Positions 1 through 4,676 of a stretch of DNA of 13,459 nt are shown here, in pieces. How positions within the stretch are numbered: position 1 is the first letter of the stretch; the number at the start of each line of letters is the position of its first letter. This DNA is from Phyllobacteriaceae bacterium. Lineage in GTDB: Bacteria > Pseudomonadota > Alphaproteobacteria > Rhizobiales > Ancalomicrobiaceae. The stretch is from contig JAAYVT010000281.1 of NCBI GenBank assembly GCA_012517025.1, positions 1 through 13,459 on the forward strand, read 5' to 3'. The position numbers and the translations under genes are program-made. The notes under the pieces were generated by a model. That model ran no database searches and had not been told where the DNA came from. It was given only the letters and a program-made list of their open reading frames with translations.

Positions 1-86
1 GGCGTGCGCTCCCACGGCGTCACGCTTTCTCGCGCCCGAATACCCGAGGGTCGGCTCGGATCGACGGTGCCGGCGGGCTGGTTCAT

Positions 87-275
87 TCAGTTCGGTTTGA
101 ACGGGAGGACGTTCGCAGGGCGGGGCGAGGTGTCTCCGGCCTGTGCGCGGGCTTCCACGCGCGCCATTTCGAGCAGGAAGGCGAGCATTGCCAGCCCGCC
201 GTCTTCGGCAATGCCGATCAGCTCGGTCAGTGCGACACTGATCTCCCGCGCCGCCGACTCGGACTTCTCGACCAT
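87..275 (-). CDS. Short conserved-looking hypothetical protein, 62 aa
   Basis: This is a small acidic, helix-prone protein of 62 residues whose family I do not recognise. It begins MVEKSESAAREISVALTEL, has a hydrophobic centre (GGLAMLAFLLEMARVEA) and ends in a proline-rich, basic tail (NVLPFKPN). It shows no metal-binding motif and no clear signal peptide. The ATG at 275 is preceded at good spacing by GGGGAGAG, which decided the start. An ATG further upstream, ending at 308, also has a GTGAGG in front of it and would give 73 residues, but it would overlap the start of the divergent phospholipase D-like gene. The composition looks like a genuine helical protein rather than an antisense shadow. 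The function is unknown, and it could be a small cytosolic regulator or adaptor. Confidence 0.6.
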   Translation of the reverse strand: MVEKSESAAREISVALTELIGIAEDGGLAMLAFLLEMARVEARAQAGDTSPRPANVLPFKPN

Positions 276-306
276 GATTCCACTCTCCCCGTTCGATCGT
301 CTCACC

Positions 307-858
307 ATGCCACACCTCACCCAGGTTCGAACCCCGTTCCATCGTCTCTTGCTGCTGGCCGTGGTGACCATCGTCGCGCCGATGCCCCTGATCGCCGCCG
401 AGCCGATCGAGATCCACCACTCCCCGATCGAGAACCTCGAACGCCTCGATGTCGCTCTGATCGACGAAGCCGAGACCTCTCTCGATGTCGCGGGCTACAT
501 CTTGACCGATCGTCCGGTGATCGATGCGCTGATCCTGGCGAAGGAGCGGGGTGTCATCCTGCGGATCCTGCTCGATCCCTCTCAGAAATCGGACTTCGTC
601 AGGCTCGCGCCGCTCAAGGAAGAGATCCGGCTCAAGAGGAAGGGGCCGATCATGCACCTCAAGGCCTACGTGGTAGACGGCGAGCGTCTCCGAACCGGTT
701 CGGCGAACCTGACGGCGTCCGGACTGAAACAGCAGGACAACGACCGTCTGGTGATTTCGGTGCCGTCGGTGGTCGCGGCCTTTCGCGCCGATTTCGAGCG
801 GATGTGGACGAAGGCCGTCCCGATCGCTCGGGCAAGATCTGGTGACGCCGCGCCGTGA
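307..858 (+). CDS. Secreted phospholipase D-like (single HKD) protein
   Basis: This 183-residue protein belongs to the phospholipase D/Nuc superfamily, which cleaves phosphodiester bonds in nucleic acids or lipids. Residues 1-31 form a signal peptide: a basic stretch, then LLLLAVVTIVAPMPLIAA, with likely cleavage before EPIEI. The catalytic HxK(x)4D(x)6GSxN motif is intact, with H117, K119, D124, G131, S132 and N134. Only one HKD motif is present, as in Nuc-type endonucleases that work as homodimers, and the length fits that subgroup. The reading frame stays open upstream to base 4, but only the ATG at 307 gives a clean signal peptide, and the upstream codons overlap the divergent small gene. 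No strong ribosome binding site is visible, so the start is moderately certain. It is probably a periplasmic or secreted nuclease or phosphodiesterase. The substrate is unknown. Confidence 0.85.
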   Translation: MPHLTQVRTPFHRLLLLAVVTIVAPMPLIAAEPIEIHHSPIENLERLDVALIDEAETSLDVAGYILTDRPVIDALILAKERGVILRILLDPSQKSDFVRLAPLKEEIRLKRKGPIMHLKAYVVDGERLRTGSANLTASGLKQQDNDRLVISVPSVVAAFRADFERMWTKAVPIARARSGDAAP

Positions 859-892
859 ACCGATCACCGACGATGCCCTGCCTCGGGCCGAG

Positions 893-922
893 AAAAAACC
901 ACCGGTGCGGAGGCACCGGTGG
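893..922 (-). terminator. Rho-independent terminator, minus strand
   Basis: A perfect 10-bp stem (899-908 with 913-922, CCACCGGTGC/GCACCGGTGG) closes a four-base loop. On the minus strand it is followed directly by six T (893-898). This is a textbook intrinsic terminator for transcription coming from the WGR gene side. The 3' arm and loop contain a CCUCC. The plus strand has no T-run after the stem, so it is directional. Confidence 0.85.
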
Positions 923-1009
923 TGAAAGTGGTATCAGGGAGGAAACGCCCGAGAAGGGCCATCGCTCGAAAGCGACACGACCAAGGTAGTAAGGAGGAAC
1001 CCTCACAGC
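893..1009 (-). ncRNA. Candidate sRNA or 3'-UTR RNA with three CCUCC (anti-SD) motifs
   Basis: Between the WGR stop and the terminator the minus strand shows RNA-like structure and no plausible ORF. Reading 5' to 3' on the minus strand: a CCUCC (997-993) in the loop of a weak 5-bp stem AGGGU/ACCUU; a hairpin with a 5-bp stem and a UUCG loop (975-962); a GCCC/GGGC hairpin (959-947); a second CCUCC (942-938) in a weakly paired region; and a third CCUCC (913-909) at the loop of the terminator stem. Repeated CCUCC motifs that can pair with Shine-Dalgarno sequences are known from alphaproteobacterial sRNAs of the alpha-r14/NfeR1, CcsR and 'cuckoo' groups. I infer a similar trans-acting role. The 5' end is uncertain, since no convincing promoter was found. 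The RNA could be processed from the WGR transcript or start independently. Confidence 0.55.
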
Positions 1010-1032
1010 AAGATGCTGCGATGCAACATCTT
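1010..1032. repeat. Inverted repeat, 10-bp arms
   Basis: The arms 1010-1019 (AAGATGCTGC) and 1023-1032 (GCAACATCTT) flank the three bases GAT and pair with one mismatch. On the minus-strand RNA that mismatch becomes a U-G wobble, so the stem is fully paired there. It lies between the WGR stop codon and the CCUCC-rich segment. It could be the 5' hairpin of that RNA, a processing site, or an operator. Confidence 0.4.
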
Positions 1033-1077
1033 CACATGTCCGCCGTGCATCCGCCAGCGGCCTCTCGTGAGCGCACT

Positions 1078-1341
1078 TCAGGGAAGTGGCCCCCGGGTCG
1101 GGTCGCGATAGCCGCGTCGGCGCTTCGTCCGTTCGAGACAGGAGAAGGCCGCGGCGGTGTCGCTCGGGTGGTCGAAGGTCTCGATCAACGACTGACCGGC
1201 GGTGCCGATGCGGCCCCATGTGCGGACGAGCGAGGCGCCACCGAAGAGGGTCGGCTGCACGGAGAGCTCATAGAAGCGCCGCATGTTTCGGTCGAGGTCG
1301 ATGCGGTGCAGGTGGATCGGGTCGGGCACGTTCGTCGTCAT
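1078..1341 (-). CDS. WGR domain-containing protein
   Basis: This 87-residue protein is essentially one WGR domain, a small nucleic-acid-binding fold named after its Trp-Gly-Arg motif and also found in PARP enzymes and some bacterial regulators. The hallmark is visible mid-protein: FYELSVQPTLFGG, then VRTWGRIGTAGQ. The N-terminal HLHRIDLDRNMRR is typical of stand-alone WGR proteins in rhizobia, and a basic tail (RTKRRRGYRDP) fits nucleic-acid contact. The ATG at 1341 was chosen because family members start just before this region, though its ribosome binding site is weak. A GTG at 1413 would add 24 residues that do not look like family sequence. Its 3' UTR contains the candidate CCUCC RNA and an intrinsic terminator. 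The gene lies 260 bp downstream of the araC-type gene on the same strand. Its biological role is unknown. Confidence 0.85.
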   Translation of the reverse strand: MTTNVPDPIHLHRIDLDRNMRRFYELSVQPTLFGGASLVRTWGRIGTAGQSLIETFDHPSDTAAAFSCLERTKRRRGYRDPTRGPLP

Positions 1342-1600
1342 GAAGAGAGTCTCGCGCGGCAGCGACCAGGCGTCCAACGACTTCGGTGAATCGGTTTCGT
1401 CCTTTCGATTCACGTCGTCGATGGTTTGGTCGAACCTGGGCCGACGGACTCCCGTCTTCCTTCGGCCGCTCGAACCGGTTCTCGCCGACGCAGGCCTTCA
1501 TCCCCTCACGCCGGAACCAAATGGCACGGCCACTGTGCAGCGGCGGATTGCCGGCGGCGAAGACGATCGGCGCGTCGTTCTCCGCTGCTCATGCGCATCG

Positions 1601-2542
1601 TCAGCCGAGATGGATCCGGTCGGTCGCGTGCGCGTCGCCGGCTTCGGTCGCTCGGGTTCGCCACGCGCCGGGCGGCAGTCCGTGATGACGCCGAAACGCC
1701 GCGGCGAAGGCATAAGGCGAGCCGTAGCCGACAGCATCGGCGATCTCGGCGAGGCTCAGCGTGCCGTCGCGCAGGTGGTCGCGGGCGAGCGTCATGCGCC
1801 ACTCGGTCAGATACTGCATCGGCGTCTCGCCGAGCGCCTCGCCGAAGGCGCGCGCAAAGGCGGCGCGGGAGAGCCCGCCGATCTTCGCGAGTTCCGGTAC
1901 CGACCACGGATGGGCCGCGTCGCCGTGGATCGCCTCCAACGCCGACTTCAGCCGGCGATCGGCCGACGCCCGATACCATCGTGGCGCCGAGGCATCGTCG
2001 CGGAAGCTGGAGCGAACCGCGAGCACCAGCAGGACGTCGAGGAGTCGGTCCAGCACCGTGTTCTGGCCGGGTTCGGGGACTGCCAACTCGCGCGACAAGA
2101 GACCGATCACCTCGCGCATCGGGTCGCCGATCTCCGGCGTGAGCGAGATCACCGCCGGCAGGGCCGCGAGCAGCCCCTGGCCGACGTCGCCGGAAAACCG
2201 GTATGCGCCGCACAGGAACACCGTCGCGTGAGCATCGTCCGCGACGGCATGGTTCGCATGCGCCGCCCGGAACGCCTCCGGCTCGAGGCAGGGGGTGCCG
2301 GGCTCGTGCCCGATGAAGTGATCGCGGCCGCCCCGCACCAATGCGAAGCGGCCCGGTGACAGGGGGATCGGCGCCTCGCTCGGATCGTCGAACCACAGCC
2401 AGCACTGCCCGCGCGCGACCGCATGGACGGCGAGTTGGATCTCGCCGCCGAGCCGCAACCCCCACGGCGGCCGGGCGACGGTGCGGGCGAAGACGGCGCC
2501 GGAGGCGCGGGCGCGGGTGAGGTGGTCGGCGAGCAGGTCCAT
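1601..2542 (-). CDS. AraC family transcriptional regulator (cupin-type sensor)
   Basis: This is a 313-residue one-component regulator. Residues 1 to about 185 look like a cupin_6-type effector domain (QLAVHAVARGQCWLWFDD, then LVRGGRDHFIG and a PVISLTPE-like section). Residues from about 198 form the C-terminal double helix-turn-helix of the AraC/XylS family. The first helix pair is around WSVPELAKIGGLSRAAFARAF, the linker around GETPMQYLTEWRM, and the second pair around SLAEIADAVGYGSPYAFAAAFRR, followed by the conserved HHGLPPGAWR. This domain order and length match regulators that control neighbouring NmrA-like or oxidoreductase genes. It is transcribed divergently from such a gene across a 138-bp intergenic region, so it probably controls that gene and itself. 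The effector is unknown. The ribosome binding site is weak, but the start agrees with the domain boundary. Confidence 0.92.
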   Translation of the reverse strand: MDLLADHLTRARASGAVFARTVARPPWGLRLGGEIQLAVHAVARGQCWLWFDDPSEAPIPLSPGRFALVRGGRDHFIGHEPGTPCLEPEAFRAAHANHAVADDAHATVFLCGAYRFSGDVGQGLLAALPAVISLTPEIGDPMREVIGLLSRELAVPEPGQNTVLDRLLDVLLVLAVRSSFRDDASAPRWYRASADRRLKSALEAIHGDAAHPWSVPELAKIGGLSRAAFARAFGEALGETPMQYLTEWRMTLARDHLRDGTLSLAEIADAVGYGSPYAFAAAFRRHHGLPPGAWRTRATEAGDAHATDRIHLG

Positions 2543-2566
2543 GATCGAGGAGACTGCGCGGAGCGA

Positions 2567-2579
2567 TTGACCTCGTCAA
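2567..2579. promoter_or_regulatory. Possible operator, TTGAC-N3-GTCAA palindrome
   Basis: A perfect 5-bp inverted repeat (TTGAC CTC GTCAA) lies in the 138-bp divergent intergenic region, 24 bp upstream of the araC-type start. It reads as a TTGAC -35-like hexamer on both strands, but no good -10 box is visible at proper spacing on either. It may be an operator or an overlapping divergent promoter element. AraC proteins more often bind direct repeats, so the link to this regulator is tentative. Confidence 0.3.
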
Positions 2580-2680
2580 CGGCATGAGCGTTTCGCGCAA
2601 CAATCAGAGCGGATCGAACATTGAGACGCGCATCCTTCGTCCGCATCCTCTCTCCACGATCCGATGACGGAGGACGACCG

Positions 2681-3535
2681 ATGATCACATCTCCGAAGAC
2701 GACCCTGGTGCTCGGCGGGACCGGGCGAACCGGAAGGCTGGTGGCCCGCGGCCTCGCCGAGCGCGGCTACGCCGTACGCACCGCCGGACGGCACGGCGCC
2801 GACGTGGCCTTCGCCTGGGACGACCCGACGACCCATCGCGCGGCGCACGCCGACGTCGACCGGGTCTATCTGGTGACGCCGGTGGCGCGGACACGCTTCG
2901 TCGAAGCCGTTGCTGGCTTCCTCGACCTCGCCGTCGACGCCGGGGTACGCCACGTGACCCATCTCAGCACGTACGGCAGCGACCGCGCCCCGCCCGAGGT
3001 CGACATCCTCGCGGTCGAGCGCGATCTCGTCGGCCGGGGCACGATCAGCCATTCCATCCTGCGTCCCGCCTGGGTGATGCAGAACTTCGCCGACGACCAT
3101 CTCCCGATCGTCGACGGGGCGATCGTGGTGCCGACCGGTGGTGGGGCCGAGGCCTTCGTCGACGCCGGCGACATCGCCGCTGTGGCCGTGGAGACGCTCG
3201 CCCGGCCGTAGGCCCATGCGGGCGCGGTCTATGCGCCGACCGGCCCCCGCGCGCTCACCGTCGCCGAGGTTGCGGCCATCCTTTCCGAAGAGACCGGCCG
3301 GCCGATCCGGCACCTCGACGTCGATCGCGACGCCTGGGTCGACGGTGCGGTGGCGGCCGGGTTCGTGCCCGCCGACTACGCGGTCATGCTGCGGTGGCTG
3401 ACCGGCATGATCATCGCCGGCGACGGCTCCCGCCCGAACGGCGACGTCGAGAAGGTGACGGGCCGGCCGGCGACCGATTTTCGCGACTTCGTCCGGCGCA
3501 ATCTCGCGGCGTGGGTGGTGCAGGCCGCCGAGTGA
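2681..3535 (+). pseudogene. NmrA-like NAD(P)-binding protein interrupted by an in-frame amber codon
   Basis: This gene encodes an atypical short-chain dehydrogenase of the NmrA/NAD(P)H-azoreductase-like group, proteins that bind NAD(P) and act as redox sensors or reductases. The start at 2681 has GGAGG at proper spacing. The N-terminus carries the Rossmann motif GGTGRTG (residues 12-18), then VRHVTHLSTYGSD and ILRPAWVMQNF, all typical of the family. A TAG at 3209-3211 stops translation after 176 residues (...VAVETLARP). The same frame then continues without shift as AHAGAVYAPTGPRALTVAEV and on to DFRDFVRRNLAAWVVQAAE, ending at 3535, which is exactly the expected C-terminal half. Full length would be about 284 residues. 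A single C-to-T change in CAG (Gln), or G-to-T in GAG, would explain the stop. The truncated product keeps the nucleotide-binding half but loses the C-terminal substrate lobe. It could be a true pseudogene, a sequencing error or readthrough. Confidence 0.85.
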
Positions 3536-3590
3536 GCGATCGATCGGAAACGCATCACGGCCGAGGGCCGAAGATCACGGGAGACATCGC

Positions 3591-4013
3591 ATGCCGAGCG
3601 AACGCTACGCGGCCTACGAAGGCGCCGAACCCTATTTCGCCCTGATCCGCGGCGCCTTGGGCGACCTCGTCGACGGTGAGCACTTCTTCGACGTCGTCGC
3701 CGAGGACGTCTCTTACGAAGTCCGCTACGAGCTCGGCTGGCCGCGTGTGATCCGGGGGCGCGCCGCTCTGATGGCGGCCTTCGGCGGCTACGTCGAAGCG
3801 ATCCGCATCCGCTCGGCCGACGAACTGATCGTCACCAGAGCCGATGGTGGCCGGGTCGTGGTGGTCGAATACGACGTCCACGGCACGATCCTGGCCACGG
3901 GCGCGACCTACGACAATCGGTTCTGCTCGATCATCGCGATCGGGGACGGCAAGATCGTCCGTTGGCGCGACTACATGGACTCGCATGCGGCCTGGGTGGC
4001 ATTGAACGTCTGA
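3591..4013 (+). CDS. SnoaL/NTF2-like family protein
   Basis: This 140-residue protein has the size and pattern of the NTF2-like/SnoaL fold (nuclear transport factor 2, ketosteroid isomerase, polyketide cyclase relatives), a cone-shaped fold that binds small hydrophobic molecules. Visible family features are a helical N-terminus (YFALIRGALGDLVDGEHFFD), a central strand pair ending in RVVVVEYDVHG, and the C-terminal strand GKIVRWRDYMDSHAAW, where family members carry the final beta strand and a conserved Trp/Arg/Asp cluster. The start has GGGAG seven bases upstream. It lies 55 bp after the broken NmrA-like gene on the same strand and is probably co-transcribed with it under the divergent AraC-type regulator. 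Such proteins commonly sit beside NmrA-like reductases, but their substrate cannot be read from sequence. Confidence 0.85.
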   Translation: MPSERYAAYEGAEPYFALIRGALGDLVDGEHFFDVVAEDVSYEVRYELGWPRVIRGRAALMAAFGGYVEAIRIRSADELIVTRADGGRVVVVEYDVHGTILATGATYDNRFCSIIAIGDGKIVRWRDYMDSHAAWVALNV

Positions 4014-4161
4014 CCACGCGGCGCTGAGCCCATGACGTTTCCGATGGCCGCGATCGAGGGAAGCAGCTCCGACCCGATCTCGTGGCGATCGCCGTCCGGG
4101 GTGCCGATTTCGGCTTCGGTCTGATAGAAGGTGGGATCACCCGCGAGGCCGAGGACCCCCG
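4014..4161. other. Intergenic stretch with a protein-like minus-strand reading frame
   Basis: No plus-strand gene with a usable start is evident here. On the minus strand a frame reads naturally (GDPTFYQTEAEIGTPDG and on to LPSIAAIGNVMGS) with G/C-rich third positions, then runs into the end of the SnoaL-like gene and stops at 3971. Joining it across the C5 run at 4156-4160 would link it to EWIVSFDVGING just upstream in another frame. This may be the remnant of a frameshifted minus-strand gene. I cannot name its family. Confidence 0.3.
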
Positions 4162-4587
4162 TTGATCCCGACGTCGAACGACACGATCCACTCGACCGAC
4201 CAGTCGGCCGGCTGGAACGCGCGCTGGAAGGCCGCGTTCGGGGCGCTCGCGGTCGCGTTGCTGTGGTTCGGGATCGCCGTCGAGACGCCACGGCCGGCGC
4301 CGTCGGCAGGTGCCTTCGGGCGATCGGTCGCAGATGCGACCGTGCGCCGGCTGCTCCTCCTCGGTGCGCGCGAGCGCGCGACGACTGTCGCCACCGCCCG
4401 CGTGAGCGATCCGCCGCGCGCCGATCGCGGTCCCGACGCCGGGCTGATGCCCGACCTCGACCGGATCGCCCTCGTCGACACGGCGCTCGGACGCGCCGTC
4501 CGCTCGCCCGACGCCGCGCCGACGCGCCCGGCCTTCGCCTTCCAACCCCGTGGACCGCCCGAGGTCGTCACCTTCGCGGCCGCCTGA
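4162..4587 (+). CDS. Hypothetical protein with one membrane segment, TTG start
   Basis: This predicted 141-residue protein has a polar N-terminus (residues 1-24), one hydrophobic segment (about 25-41, AAFGALAVALLWFGIAV), then a proline/alanine/arginine-rich tail with no recognisable domain. It is probably anchored in the inner membrane, with the tail on one side only. The only workable start is TTG at 4162, preceded by GAGG at good spacing. Codon third positions are almost all G or C, but the antisense frame shares these wobble positions, so codon bias alone does not prove coding. It lies 89 bp upstream of secDF on the same strand. I do not recognise the family. The first 80 bases overlap a protein-like minus-strand frame, so reality and start are only moderately supported. 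Confidence 0.5.
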   Translation: MIPTSNDTIHSTDQSAGWNARWKAAFGALAVALLWFGIAVETPRPAPSAGAFGRSVADATVRRLLLLGARERATTVATARVSDPPRADRGPDAGLMPDLDRIALVDTALGRAVRSPDAAPTRPAFAFQPRGPPEVVTFAAA

Positions 4588-4626
4588 GCGGCCGCTCCTG
4601 CGACGATTCGGTCTTCTTCGCGCCTC

Positions 4627-4645
4627 CCCGCCCCCTGCGGGCGGG
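4627..4645 (+). other. GC-rich hairpin just upstream of secDF
   Basis: A 7-bp stem CCCGCCC/GGGCGGG with a five-base loop lies 31 bases before the secDF start. It has no T-run, so it is not a normal intrinsic terminator. It may be the end of the upstream transcript or a structure in the secDF leader that affects translation. Confidence 0.35.
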
Positions 4646-4676
4646 AGAGTGCGCGCTCCTCCACGGAACATCCCAC

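Noticed and set aside
4..306. N-terminal extension of the phospholipase D-like protein to base 4
   Set aside because: It would bury the signal peptide in the middle of the protein, and the added residues are antisense to the better-supported small minus gene.
1013..1111. A 32-codon plus-strand ORF (MLRCNIFTCPPCIRQ...) behind AAGGAGGA
   Set aside because: The SD-like sequence is 14 bases away, the ORF overlaps the WGR gene end antisense, and GGAGG here is better explained as the complement of CCUCC in the minus-strand RNA.
1268..1501. Minus ORF beginning MKACVGENRFERPKEDG
   Set aside because: It overlaps the WGR gene in another frame, its SD-like GAGGGG abuts the ATG with no spacing, and most of the sequence looks like shadow.
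1386..2359. Long plus-strand frames opposite the AraC-type gene
   Set aside because: They are arginine-rich antisense shadows without family features, while the minus-strand AraC reading has clear cupin and helix-turn-helix motifs.
4131..4676. Upstream extension of SecDF (182 extra residues)
   Set aside because: The extension is arginine-rich, out of frame with the small plus ORF there, and absent from the SecD family. The ATG at 4677 gives the normal first membrane helix.
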